Under the pieces are notes generated by a model. It had not been told where the DNA came from and searched no databases. It was given only the letters and a program-made list of their open reading frames with translations. A program made the position numbers and the translations under genes. A DNA stretch of 64,000 nt from Colwellia demingiae (lineage in GTDB: Bacteria; Pseudomonadota; Gammaproteobacteria; Enterobacterales; Alteromonadaceae): positions 495,347 through 559,346 of the forward strand of contig NZ_VOLT01000004.1 of NCBI RefSeq assembly GCF_007954275.1. Direction: 5' to 3'. Below, piece after piece: positions 32,228 to 40,496 of this stretch; position 1 is the stretch's first letter, and each line of letters starts with the position of its first letter.

Positions 32228-33991
32228 ATGGAATCGAATGAGCAGAAAGAAGTCGCTGATTTTTTAGAGCAATACTCAGAGATATTTAACACCATGGTTA
32301 AACAGGTTTTAAGTGGTTCTGATAAAGAAAATTTAAATTCAATGATTGATTCAGAAAAATTAACTGAACTTTTATCAAAAGGAGTAAAAGTCGATACAGC
32401 CGAGTTATTTAGTAAACAAATGTCTTTTATGACTCAACAAGCTGAGCTTTGGCAAAACGCGACTAAAGCATTACTTGGTTCAAAAGTTGAATCGGTAGTA
32501 TCAGAGAAACGTAATGATAAAAGGTTTAAAGACAGTGAATGGTCTGAAAATCCAGTTTATAACTATTTAAAACAGTCTTATCTTTTAAGTTCTAACATGA
32601 TGCAAGATACGGTTAATAGTTTGCATTTCGATGATCCTAAGGCTGAAGAGCAAGTTAAGTTCTATACTCGACAATATATCAGTTCTGTTTCTCCAACCAA
32701 CAACGCATTAACGAATCCAGAAGTTTGCCGAGACATATTAGAATCTAAAGGCGAGAACCTCATCAAGGGGTTACAAAATTTTATGCAAGACTTACAACAA
32801 AGTCCTGCGGATGCCCTTAAAATTAACCAAACTGACGTGGATGCGTTTACTTTAGGGGAAGACTTAGCTTACACCCCAGGTGATGTAATTTACCAAAATG
32901 ACTTAATTCAACTTATACAGTACAAAGCCACCACTAAAAAAGTCAATGAAGTCCCTCTATTGTTTATTCCTCCTTTTATTAATAAATATTATGTCTTAGA
33001 CATGGATGAGCAAAAGTCATTGATCAAATGGGCTGTAGGTCAGGGCCATACAGTATTTGTAATTTCATGGATAAACCCAGACAAGACACTTTCTCATAAA
33101 GGCTTCAATGACTATATGAAAGAAGGACCAATCGCATCACTTGATGTTATTGAAGAATTAACTAAATCGAGCAAAGTGAATGTTGTTGGTTATTGTATTG
33201 GCGGAACATTATTAGCAACAACCCAATCATACTTATTGGCAAAGGGTGATACTCGAATAAACTCACTGACCTTTTTAACAACATTGTTAGATTTTTCAGA
33301 GCCGGGTGAAATAGGCGTTTATCTTTCTGAGAAAATGTTACCTTTCTTGAAAAAGGATATTAAAGAAAAAGGTATATTAGATGGTCGAGTGCTTGGTTTA
33401 GCGTTTAGCATGTTACGTGAAAATAGCCTTTTTTGGTCGTATTTTGTTAATAATTATTTAAAAGGTAAAGATCCTGCTCCGTTCGATATTTTATATTGGA
33501 ACAGTGATTCTTCAAACTTGCCGGCGGAAACTTTTGATTTTTATATGACAAATACTTATCAAGAGAACAACTTGATAAAAGATGGTGCTGTTGAAGTTGA
33601 AGGTGTTCCTATTGAACTAGGTAAAATTGATACGCCAAGCTATTTCTTAGCTACAATCGCGGATCATATTGTTTTATGGCAGGCATCATACAAAGGAGCC
33701 AAAGCTCTTTCTGGACCTACCAGGTTTGTTTTAGCTGGATCTGGCCATTTAGCCGGTGTTATAAACTCTGTAGATCACGGTAAATATCCACATTGGGTTA
33801 ATGACGAACTTTCTGATACAGCGGAACAGTGGTTTGAAAGTTCCACCAAAAAAGAAGGCTCTTGGTGGACAGATTGGGAAAACTGGGTTGAACCTCAATC
33901 AGGTAAGCAAGTAACAGCACGTAAACAAGGCTCTAAAAAATATGCAAGTATTGAAGCTGCTCCTGGTAGCTACGTTCGAAAGCGTATTTAG
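32228..33991 (+). CDS. phaC: Class I polyhydroxyalkanoate synthase PhaC
   Basis: Polymerises (R)-3-hydroxyacyl-CoA on the PHA granule surface. The catalytic Cys lies in the lipase-like box VVGYCIGGT; the Asp is in TIADHIVLW and the His in SGHLAGVIN. An N-terminal PhaC_N domain (about 80-250) precedes the hydrolase fold, with LLFIPPFINKYYVLD and VFVISWINPD typical of the family. 587 aa, the class I length. It is preceded by AAGGATATATT and, further up, by two PhaR-type sites. The 3' end has a terminator at 34042-34072, so phaR is expressed separately. Confidence 0.96.
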   Translation: MESNEQKEVADFLEQYSEIFNTMVKQVLSGSDKENLNSMIDSEKLTELLSKGVKVDTAELFSKQMSFMTQQAELWQNATKALLGSKVESVVSEKRNDKRFKDSEWSENPVYNYLKQSYLLSSNMMQDTVNSLHFDDPKAEEQVKFYTRQYISSVSPTNNALTNPEVCRDILESKGENLIKGLQNFMQDLQQSPADALKINQTDVDAFTLGEDLAYTPGDVIYQNDLIQLIQYKATTKKVNEVPLLFIPPFINKYYVLDMDEQKSLIKWAVGQGHTVFVISWINPDKTLSHKGFNDYMKEGPIASLDVIEELTKSSKVNVVGYCIGGTLLATTQSYLLAKGDTRINSLTFLTTLLDFSEPGEIGVYLSEKMLPFLKKDIKEKGILDGRVLGLAFSMLRENSLFWSYFVNNYLKGKDPAPFDILYWNSDSSNLPAETFDFYMTNTYQENNLIKDGAVEVEGVPIELGKIDTPSYFLATIADHIVLWQASYKGAKALSGPTRFVLAGSGHLAGVINSVDHGKYPHWVNDELSDTAEQWFESSTKKEGSWWTDWENWVEPQSGKQVTARKQGSKKYASIEAAPGSYVRKRI

Positions 33992-34041
33992 CATTTATAA
34001 TAGATAATCACCCGGATTTCGGTGTTACAGGGTAGTTAATA

Positions 34042-34072
34042 TAAAAGGCGACCAATAAGGTCGCTTTTTTTA
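34042..34072 (+). terminator. Intrinsic terminator after phaC
   Basis: Stem GCGACC / GGTCGC extended by A-T pairs, 5-nt loop, T7 tail. Confidence 0.8.
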
Positions 34073-34085
34073 TAGAAGGTATATC

Positions 34086-34094
34086 TGTTATACT
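34086..34094 (+). promoter_or_regulatory. Extended -10 promoter candidate for phaR
   Basis: TGTTATACT (TGn-TATACT) lies about 75 bp upstream of the phaR start and just after the phaC terminator; no good -35 is needed for this class. Confidence 0.4.
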
Positions 34095-34169
34095 GCAAGT
34101 TAAGAATACTTCCTCTAAATTGTTAGTACCATAGCGTAAGTAAAAATTAATAACCAACCGAGGTTGACG

Positions 34170-34601
34170 TTGATCACAATTAAAAGATATCCAAACCGCC
34201 GTCTTTATGACACTACAAAAAGTCATTATGTAAACTTGGATTATATTCGAGAATTAGTTATTGCCAATGAAGAATTTAAAATAGTTGACTCTAAAACAAA
34301 TGAAGATAAAACACGTAGTATTTTAATTCAAATTATAAGTGAAGAAGAAACTAGTGAGAAACAATCGTTATTAACCAATACTTTATTGAAACGATTGATA
34401 TGTTTTTACGGTAATGATAACCAAGACTATTTACAACAATTTCTTGAGCAAAGTCTTTCTGCTTTTATTGAACATCAAGATGATATTTTAAAACTGAGTA
34501 GTGATATTAATAAAAATTCACCTTTTGGTTTATTCAGCAGTATTGTTGAACAGAACATGAGTATGTGGACTAAATTTCAGAAACCTACAGATAAAAAGTA
34601 A
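34170..34601 (+). CDS. phaR: PHA synthesis repressor PhaR
   Basis: DNA- and PHB-binding repressor that titrates onto granules and thereby releases phasin expression. The invariant N-terminal DNA-binding motif ITIKRYPNRRLYDTTKSHYV is complete, followed by the PHB accumulation regulatory domain (IVDSKTNEDKTRSILIQII) and a PHB-binding helical tail. Translation most likely starts at TTG 34170, 6 nt after the CGAGG ribosome site (143 aa), rather than TTG 34164. Four nearby promoters carry its expected operator. Confidence 0.93.
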   Translation: MITIKRYPNRRLYDTTKSHYVNLDYIRELVIANEEFKIVDSKTNEDKTRSILIQIISEEETSEKQSLLTNTLLKRLICFYGNDNQDYLQQFLEQSLSAFIEHQDDILKLSSDINKNSPFGLFSSIVEQNMSMWTKFQKPTDKK

Positions 34602-34604
34602 ACA

Positions 34605-34687
34605 TTTGTTGCACCGCAACAAAATAATGATTGACTCCAAACTAAAAAATTGATTAAATTCTCACCAAGTAATGCTGCTTAGCAGCA
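34605..34687 (+). promoter_or_regulatory. Paired PhaR-type operators around the first phasin promoter
   Basis: Site 1 TTGTTGC-ACC-GCAACAA (34606-34622) begins 4 nt after the phaR stop; site 2 TGCTGC-TTA-GCAGCA is at 34673-34687. Centre spacing is 66 bp. TTGACT (34631-34636) and TTAAAT (34654-34659, N17) form the promoter between them, so site 2 would cover about +7 to +22. Confidence 0.7.
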
Positions 34688-34705
34688 AAATTTTAGGAGA
34701 AGTGC

Positions 34706-35521
34706 ATGTTTAATCAATTTACAGAGTTATTTCAGACCTCATTAAAGCCAATTGAAAAATTGGTCGAATTAAATATATCAACAGCAAGTACTGTTGCACA
34801 TCAGCAAGGATTGCTCATTGCAAGTTTAGTCGACGACAGTATTTCATTTAGCCAAAATATACCGGTAACGACAGACATAGCCGAATTTGTTGCAGAACAA
34901 TCTAAATTTAATGCCGATGTTCAGAGTCAATTAACTGAAGCGATTAAACAAACATCTGAAACGCTTACCAAGGCGCAAAAAGATGCAGAAACGATTCTCA
35001 GTGATTCTTTTTCAGTATTGTCAACTAACGTAAGTCAGACTTCTGTTGACAATCAACTGCTTGTTCCAAAAGTACTTATTAAAGAAAAGTCTCAGCCCGC
35101 GCCAAAAGCAGTAGTTAAAGCCGCAGCCAAAGCAGCCGTTAAAGCCGCGCCCAAAGCAGCCGTTAAAGCCGCGCCCAAAGCAGCCGTTAAAGCCGCGCCC
35201 AAAGCAGCCGTTAAAGCCGCGCCCAAAGCAGCCGTTAAAGCCGCGCCCAAAGCAGCCGTTAAAGCCGCGCCCAAAGCAGTCGTTAAAGCCGCGCCAAAAG
35301 CAGTCGTTAAAGCCGCGCCAAAAGCAGTCGTTAAAGCAGCACCAAAAGCTGAAGTTAAAGCAGCACCAAAAGCTGAAGTTAAAGCCGCGCCAAAAGCAGT
35401 AGTTAAAGCAGCACCAAAAGCTGAAGTTAAAGCAGTGCCAAAAGCTGAAGTTAAAGCATCGCCAAAGGCTGAAGTTAAAGCCGCACCAAAAGCAGTAGTT
35501 AAAGCAGCGCCAAAAAAGTAA
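34706..35521 (+). CDS. Phasin with histone-H1-like Lys/Ala/Pro repeat tail (PhaF-like)
   Basis: Granule-coating protein of 271 aa. Residues 1-120 form a phasin domain (FNQFTELFQTSLKPIEKLVELN, then amphipathic helix). Residues 132-267 are seventeen 8-residue repeats of the form APKAxVKA (x is A, V or E), ending APKK. This architecture, phasin plus basic KAAP repeat, is that of Pseudomonas PhaF, where the tail binds DNA and helps share granules at division; the function here is inferred by that analogy. AGGAGA precedes ATG 34706. The repeat DNA is a 24-bp tandem array and may vary in length between strains. Confidence 0.85.
   Translation: MFNQFTELFQTSLKPIEKLVELNISTASTVAHQQGLLIASLVDDSISFSQNIPVTTDIAEFVAEQSKFNADVQSQLTEAIKQTSETLTKAQKDAETILSDSFSVLSTNVSQTSVDNQLLVPKVLIKEKSQPAPKAVVKAAAKAAVKAAPKAAVKAAPKAAVKAAPKAAVKAAPKAAVKAAPKAAVKAAPKAVVKAAPKAVVKAAPKAVVKAAPKAEVKAAPKAEVKAAPKAVVKAAPKAEVKAVPKAEVKASPKAEVKAAPKAVVKAAPKK
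35099..35506 (+). repeat. 17 x 24-bp coding tandem repeat
   Basis: Each 24-bp unit encodes APKAxVKA. Units 3-7 are almost identical at the DNA level (GCGCCCAAAGCAGCCGTTAA core) while later units have drifted, suggesting recent expansion in the 5' half. The GC content is visibly above the surroundings. Confidence 0.9.
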
Positions 35522-35539
35522 TCAATTTTTATTAATGTT

Positions 35540-35566
35540 AAAGCCTTCAACTCTGAAGGCTTTTTT
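35540..35566 (+). terminator. Intrinsic terminator after the PhaF-like phasin gene
   Basis: Stem AAAGCCTTCA / TGAAGGCTTT, 4-nt loop, T6 tail. Confidence 0.85.
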
Positions 35567-35615
35567 ATGAGTATATTCTTATTAATATCAAATGCTTGTA
35601 TGGGTTTTTAATGTT

Positions 35616-35698
35616 TTGACGCGGTGCAGCAAAAAAACTATTGACGACCATCTTTTGACCTATTATACTAGTTTTAATCAATCTGCTGCGACGCAGCA
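35616..35698 (+). promoter_or_regulatory. Paired PhaR-type operators around the second phasin promoter
   Basis: Site 1 TTGACGC-GGT-GCAGCAA (35616-35632) and site 2 TGCTGC-GAC-GCAGCA (35684-35698) have centres 67 bp apart. Between them is a near-consensus sigma-70 promoter, TTGACG (35641-35646) N17 TATACT (35664-35669). Confidence 0.72.
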
Positions 35699-35719
35699 TA
35701 CTAAAAAGGAAGCTTTATT

Positions 35720-36091
35720 ATGTTTACACAATTTACTGAACAATTTACTACTGCAATGAAGTCATTCAACAATTAAGACCAATTTTCGGCAGCTATGAAG
35801 CCATTTAACAGTCTTGTAGAAATTAATACTAAAACGGTTGAACAATTAATCAATCAACAAGCTGCATTAATCACTACAATCATGAACGATAGCGTAGCTC
35901 AAACTAAAACGTTATCAGCGCAAACGGATTTAGCAACAGCAATTGAATCACAGAAAGTTTTCACTGAAGAGCTTCAAGCAAAAGTTTCTGCATCCGCTAA
36001 AGAAGCTTATGATGTTGTAACTAGAACTTCTGAAGAAGTAACTAACCTAGTTAAAAATTCTATGGCTGAAGTAACTACCGTTACTAAATAG
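35720..36091 (+). pseudogene. Phasin gene split by an in-frame TAA
   Basis: The gene starts at ATG 35720 after AAGGAAGC and reads MFTQFTEQFTTAMKSFNN, then TAA (35774-35776), then continues in the same frame as DQFSAAMKPFNSLVEINTKTVEQ to the TAG at 36091. Aligned with the next phasin gene (MFTQLTEQ...TAMKSFSDTAQVETAMKPLNSLVEL) the stop replaces a Thr codon with no gap, so it is a nonsense change. ATG 35795 could restart a 98-residue phasin core, but it has no ribosome site. The promoter, operators and terminator are intact. It may be a pseudogene, a suppressed stop or a sequencing error. Confidence 0.75.
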
Positions 36092-36130
36092 TTTATCACT
36101 AAAAATAAGCCAGTTTTGTGCTTAAAATTG

Positions 36131-36161
36131 AAAAAGCCAGTATCTCGATACTGGCTTTTTT
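36131..36161 (+). terminator. Intrinsic terminator after the second phasin gene
   Basis: Stem AAAAAGCCAGTAT / ATACTGGCTTTTT with loop CTCG and a T tail. The remaining bases to 36382 show only a weak CCACTTGAAGA relic of the TATACCCG element family near 36180. Confidence 0.88.
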
Positions 36162-36382
36162 ATTTCTACTATAACCAAGCCACTTGAAGAGGATATGCTC
36201 AGACGTCCCGCCGGCCTGGTTTAGAGATTATTTAGGCTATGTATTTAATTTATCGATAGAATAACTGTTCTCTTCAATCAATATCTTACTTAAAGACGCT
36301 TCTAATTCCAGCTGTAATCTGCATTTTTATGTGCTTTGTGTATATAGGTAAATTGTTGAGGATAATAGAATATATTATTATT

Positions 36383-36465
36383 TTGTTGCGGCGCAGCAAA
36401 GAGTTGTTGACCAATAGAATATTGATAGGTATACTCACTTCAAATCTGATTGCTGCACTGCAGTA
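36383..36465 (+). promoter_or_regulatory. Paired PhaR-type operators around the third phasin promoter
   Basis: Site 1 TTGTTGC-GGC-GCAGCAA (36383-36399) and site 2 TGCTGC-ACT-GCAGTA (36451-36465) have centres 67 bp apart, flanking TTGACC (36407-36412) N17 TATACT (36430-36435). Confidence 0.72.
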
Positions 36466-36494
36466 TAATACGAAATAAAATAGGAATATTAATT

Positions 36495-36866
36495 ATGTTT
36501 ACTCAATTAACTGAACAATTAACAAATCAATTTACTACAGCAATGAAATCTTTCAGCGATACAGCGCAAGTTGAAACTGCAATGAAACCATTGAACAGCT
36601 TAGTAGAATTAAATACTAAAACTGTTGAGCAATTAATCAGCCAGCAAACAGCCTTAATTACTTCTATTTTAAATGACAGTGTTGCTCAAACTAAAGCATT
36701 ATCATCACAAACAGATTTTACAGCAGCTGTTGAATCACAAAAATCATTTAACGAAGCGCTTCAAGCTAAAGTTTCAAATTCAGCAAAAGAAGCTTTTGAT
36801 GTTGTTTCTAAAACTTCAGAAGAAGTAACTTCGCTAGTTAAAGACTCAGTTAAATTTGAAAAGTAA
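36495..36866 (+). CDS. Phasin family protein
   Basis: Small amphipathic granule-associated protein of 123 aa, all alpha-helical, with the phasin_2 pattern FTQLTEQLTNQFTTAMKSF...MKPLNSLVELNTKTVEQLISQQTALI...SQTDF and a Thr/Val-rich end (KTSEEVTSLVKDSV). Close paralogue of the disrupted phasin upstream. The frame extends to 36450, but AGGA at 36482-36485 and the paralogue start point to ATG 36495. Promoter with two PhaR-type operators. Confidence 0.9.
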   Translation: MFTQLTEQLTNQFTTAMKSFSDTAQVETAMKPLNSLVELNTKTVEQLISQQTALITSILNDSVAQTKALSSQTDFTAAVESQKSFNEALQAKVSNSAKEAFDVVSKTSEEVTSLVKDSVKFEK

Positions 36867-36873
36867 TTTTTAT

Positions 36874-36901
36874 CGTTAATTTTTATCACTAAAAATTAAC
36901 G
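36874..36901. other. AT-rich perfect 12-bp hairpin after the third phasin gene
   Basis: CGTTAATTTTTA / TAAAAATTAACG with a 4-nt loop, directly after the stop codon and before the true terminator. It could protect the 3' end of the mRNA. Confidence 0.5.
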
Positions 36902-36919
36902 CTTTAATTAACGTATTTT

Positions 36920-36953
36920 AAAGGCCAGTATGATTACATACTGGCCTTTTTTA
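36920..36953 (+). terminator. Intrinsic terminator after the third phasin gene
   Basis: Stem AAAGGCCAGTATG / CATACTGGCCTTT, 4-nt loop, T tail. The following 36954-37171 holds the prfB upstream region with no other feature seen. Confidence 0.88.
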
Positions 36954-37171
36954 TTGTCTCCCTTTTAATGACACGCCAATCACAACGCCCGTTTATTTCT
37001 GCTTTTATTAAAAATTATGTATTTAATAGTAAAAGCGCCCCGTGTTAGCCGTTTATTTACTGGCCTTTTTACGCTACAATGCGCGACTATTTTTTAATTA
37101 TCCTAACGAGTGAAATCGTTTAAAAAGATATATTTAAAAAGACATATTTGAAAACTTATTTTTGAAGGCTT

Positions 37172-38270
37172 ATGTTCGAAACAAATCCTATATTAAGTAA
37201 ATTAAAAGAAATCCGTGAGCGCGCTAATTTGCTTCGGGGGTACCTTTGACTACGATGTTAAAGCGGAACGTTTAATTGAAGTTTCTCGAGAATTAGAATT
37301 ACCCGATGTTTGGAATGAGCCAGAAAGGGCACAAGCTCTAGGTAAAGAGCGTAGTTCGCTTGAAGAAGTGGTTAATACCATTGTTGAACTCGAAACGGGT
37401 TGTGAAGATATTGAAGGCTTAGTTGAACTGGCCGTAGAAGAATCAGACCAAGAAACTTTTGATGACGCTGAAGTTGAAGCGGATGCTTTAGATAAAGTGT
37501 TAGAAAAATTAGAATTTCGTCGTATGTTTTGTGGCGAACAAGATGCTAACAACAGCTACTTAGATATTCAGTCAGGCTCGGGTGGTACAGAAGCGCAAGA
37601 TTGGGCAGAAATGCTGATGCGCATGTATTTACGTTGGGGCGAGGCACATGGCTATAAAACAGAAGTGATTGAAGTGACTGATGGTGATGTTGCTGGTATA
37701 AAAGGCTGCACCATTAAGTATACCGGTGAATACGCTTATGGTTGGTTACGTACTGAAACAGGCGTACATCGCTTAGTGCGCAAGTCGCCGTTTGACTCAT
37801 CAGGTCGTCGTCATACCTCATTTGCTTCAGCGTTTATTTACCCTGAAATTGATGACAATATTGAAATTGATATTAACCCTGCAGATTTACGTATTGATAC
37901 TTTTCGTGCTTCTGGCGCTGGTGGTCAGCATGTAAATAAAACTGATTCAGCTATTCGTATTACCCATGAGCCTACAGGGGCTGTGGTTGCTTGTCAGGCA
38001 GATCGCTCTCAGCATAAAAACCGTGCCACGGCGATGAAGCTACTTAAAGCTAAATTGTATGAAATGGAAATGCAAAAGCAAAATTCAGATAAACAAGTAT
38101 TAGAAGATGGTAAGTCAGATATAGGTTGGGGCAGTCAAATTCGCTCGTACGTATTAGATGATAGCCGTATTAAAGATTTACGCACGGGTGTTGAGAATCG
38201 TAATACCCAAGCTGTATTAGATGGTGATTTAGATAAGTTTCTAGAAGCCAGTTTAAAGTCTGGTTTATAA
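37172..38270 (+). CDS. prfB: Peptide chain release factor 2 (programmed +1 frameshift)
   Basis: RF2 recognises UGA and UAA and triggers peptide release. The coding region is joined: 37172-37246 in one frame, then 37248-38270 in the +1 frame (365 aa). The short first frame reads [19 protein letters not shown] then LLRGYL and stops at TGA 37247-37249. The site CGGGGGTACCTTTGAC has the internal Shine-Dalgarno-like GGGGG, the CTT slippery codon and the weak TGA-C stop, as in E. coli, so RF2 level sets its own synthesis. Domain marks: SPF ([13 protein letters not shown]) and GGQ ([11 protein letters not shown]). lysS follows 60 nt downstream as usual. Confidence 0.97.
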
Positions 38271-38330
38271 AAAAATTTTAGAATCCTTTTAAAAACATTG
38301 CACAATTAAAGATAACCACGAGAAATTAAC

Positions 38331-39905
38331 ATGACAGATAAAGCCAATAATACACCCGTAGCACAAGATGAAAATAAACTGATTGCTGAGCGTCGTGTAA
38401 AACTTGAAAAAATTCGCTCTAATTGTTCAGCTAATGGTTTTCCTAACGATTTTAATCGTGAACATTTAGCCGCTGATATTCAAGCTGAACATGGTGAAAA
38501 AACCAAAGAAGAACTTGAAGAGCTACAAGTAACTTATGCTATTGCCGGTCGTGTTATGGCGAAGCGTGGACCATTTTTAGTGATACAAGACTCGTCTGGT
38601 CGTATTCAAGGTTATGCTGAAAAAACAGTGCAAAAAGAGATACGTGCCAAATGGGGTTCATTAGATATTGGTGATATTGTTGGTATTAAAGGTATTTTAC
38701 ATAAATCAGGTAAAGGTGATCTTTACGTAAATATGGGAGAGTACTCATTATTAACTAAGTCACTTCGTCCATTACCTGAAAAATTCCATGGTTTATCAGA
38801 TCAAGAAACCAAGTACCGTCAGCGTTATGTTGATTTGATTATTAATGAAGATACTCGTAATACCTTCAAAATTCGCTCAAAAATTGTTGCGGGCATTCGT
38901 AACTTTTTAGTTCAACGTGACTTTATGGAAGTCGAAACTCCAATGTTACAAATCATACCAGGTGGCGCTACCGCTAAACCTTTTATGACGCATCATAATA
39001 CTTTTGATCTTGATATGTACTTGCGTATTGCGCCAGAGCTTAACTTAAAACGTTTAGTCGTTGGTGGCTTTGATCGTGTATTTGAAATTAACCGCAGTTT
39101 CCGTAACGAAGGTATTTCAACTCGCCATAACCCAGAATTCACCATGATTGAATTCTACCAAGCTTACGCCGATTACCATGATCTGATGAATACCACCGAA
39201 GAAATGTTACGTACTATTGCACAAGATGTATTAGGTACCACCACTATTCGTAATACCGTGAAAAATTCTGAAGGTGAAGTAGTAGAAGAGAAATTCTACG
39301 ACCTCGGAAAGCCGTTTGTACGCTTATCTATGGTTGATGCTATTTTACAATACGGCAAAGATCATCGTGGTGCTGAGCAACTTGATGAAGCGGCTTTACG
39401 TGACCCAGAAAATAACTTTGAAGCAATTAAAGCAATGGCCAAAGCGGTTGGCGTTAAAGAAGGTGAAGCGGCTAAAGTTTGGGGTCCTGGTAAATACATT
39501 TGTGAAATCTTCGAAGAAGTTGCAGAGCACTTATTAGACCAACCTACATTCATCACTGAATACCCGTGGGAAGTATCACCATTAGCGCGTCGTAATGATA
39601 ACAATTCATTTATCACTGACCGTTTTGAGTTTTTCGTTGGTGGTCGTGAATTAGCTAATGGTTTCTCTGAGCTTAACGATGCAGAAGATCAAGCTGAACG
39701 TTTCCAAAAACAAGTAACAGAAAAAGATGCCGGTGATGATGAAGCGATGCATTATGATGCTGACTATATCAACGCCTTAGAGTATGGTTTACCTCCAACA
39801 GCAGGTGAAGGTATTGGTATTGACCGTTTGGTGATGTTATTTACTGATTCACCAACTATCAAAGATGTAATTTTATTCCCACATATGCGCCCAGAAGCGG
39901 AATAA
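38331..39905 (+). CDS. lysS: Lysyl-tRNA synthetase (class II)
   Basis: Charges tRNA-Lys. An N-terminal OB-fold anticodon-binding domain ([19 protein letters not shown]) is followed by the class II core with motif 2 [20 protein letters not shown] and motif 3 [19 protein letters not shown]. 524 aa, slightly longer than E. coli LysS owing to the N-terminus and an insert. Coupled with prfB. Confidence 0.97.
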   Translation: MTDKANNTPVAQDENKLIAERRVKLEKIRSNCSANGFPNDFNREHLAADIQAEHGEKTKEELEELQVTYAIAGRVMAKRGPFLVIQDSSGRIQGYAEKTVQKEIRAKWGSLDIGDIVGIKGILHKSGKGDLYVNMGEYSLLTKSLRPLPEKFHGLSDQETKYRQRYVDLIINEDTRNTFKIRSKIVAGIRNFLVQRDFMEVETPMLQIIPGGATAKPFMTHHNTFDLDMYLRIAPELNLKRLVVGGFDRVFEINRSFRNEGISTRHNPEFTMIEFYQAYADYHDLMNTTEEMLRTIAQDVLGTTTIRNTVKNSEGEVVEEKFYDLGKPFVRLSMVDAILQYGKDHRGAEQLDEAALRDPENNFEAIKAMAKAVGVKEGEAAKVWGPGKYICEIFEEVAEHLLDQPTFITEYPWEVSPLARRNDNNSFITDRFEFFVGGRELANGFSELNDAEDQAERFQKQVTEKDAGDDEAMHYDADYINALEYGLPPTAGEGIGIDRLVMLFTDSPTIKDVILFPHMRPEAE

Positions 39906-39954
39906 GGATCATAACGCTCTGTTTTGTTAGTAAAGCTTGAGCGTTAAAAATATT

Positions 39955-40008
39955 AGCCCTGTGTAAAGTCTGTAAAAAGAGCTATACACAGGGCTTTTTT
40001 TTTTTTTA
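39955..40008 (+). terminator. Intrinsic terminator after lysS
   Basis: Stem AGCCCTGTGTA / TACACAGGGCT with a 19-nt loop and an unusually long T tract of about 14. Confidence 0.88.
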
Positions 40009-40122
40009 ATGTGTAACTCTATTTTTCTTTATCGTAATTGCGTAGATTAGAGCTCTTATAAGAGATCGTTATTATAAAAATACTGTAATTATAAAAATAA
40101 AAACATCCTTGAGATAATTATA

Positions 40123-40435
40123 TATACCCGTTCCACTTGAAGATGCATGATTCAGCTGGAATTAGAAACGCCTTTAGGTAAGGCATTGATTGAAGAGAAT
40201 AGTTATTCTATTGTCGAAATCAATAACGAAGCATAAAGCGTTTCTAGACCAACCCTTGGAGAAGGCTGAGCAAATCATACTCTGCGTTACATTTTTTTTA
40301 AGGACGCTGCATGGATGCAGCTTATTAGTGAATGCAGGAGCATATTCTCCTGAATAACCCTTAATAAAAAAATGTGCCTTAATTATGAATCGCTCAGGCT
40401 TCCTGAAACGAGCACTTTCAAGTGGAGCGGGTATA
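40123..40435. repeat. MITE-like intergenic element with TATACCCGTTCCACTTGAA inverted ends
   Basis: A 313-bp non-coding element whose ends, TATACCCGTTCCACTTGAAG and the inverse of TATACCCGCTCCACTTGAAA, match at 16 of the first 18 positions or better. It contains internal inverted pieces (GCTGCATGGATGCAGC, AGGAGCATATTCTCCT). It shares the ordered blocks TTCAG.TGGAATTA, CCTTTAGGTAAGG and AATAGTTATTCTAT with the element at 25.6 kb. No transposase is encoded, so any movement would depend on an enzyme in trans. It fills most of the lysS-symporter gap. Confidence 0.7.
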
Positions 40436-40496
40436 GAGCGTTACTCAAAGGTTAAATAGTTAGCAACGATAGTTCGTAAGAAATTTGGGGAAATGA

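Noticed and set aside
35092..35550. A 152-codon open frame antisense to the PhaF-like phasin gene
   Set aside because: It is a by-product of the 24-bp repeat (Ala/Leu/Thr-rich mirror of the KAAP repeat), with no ribosome site or family match.
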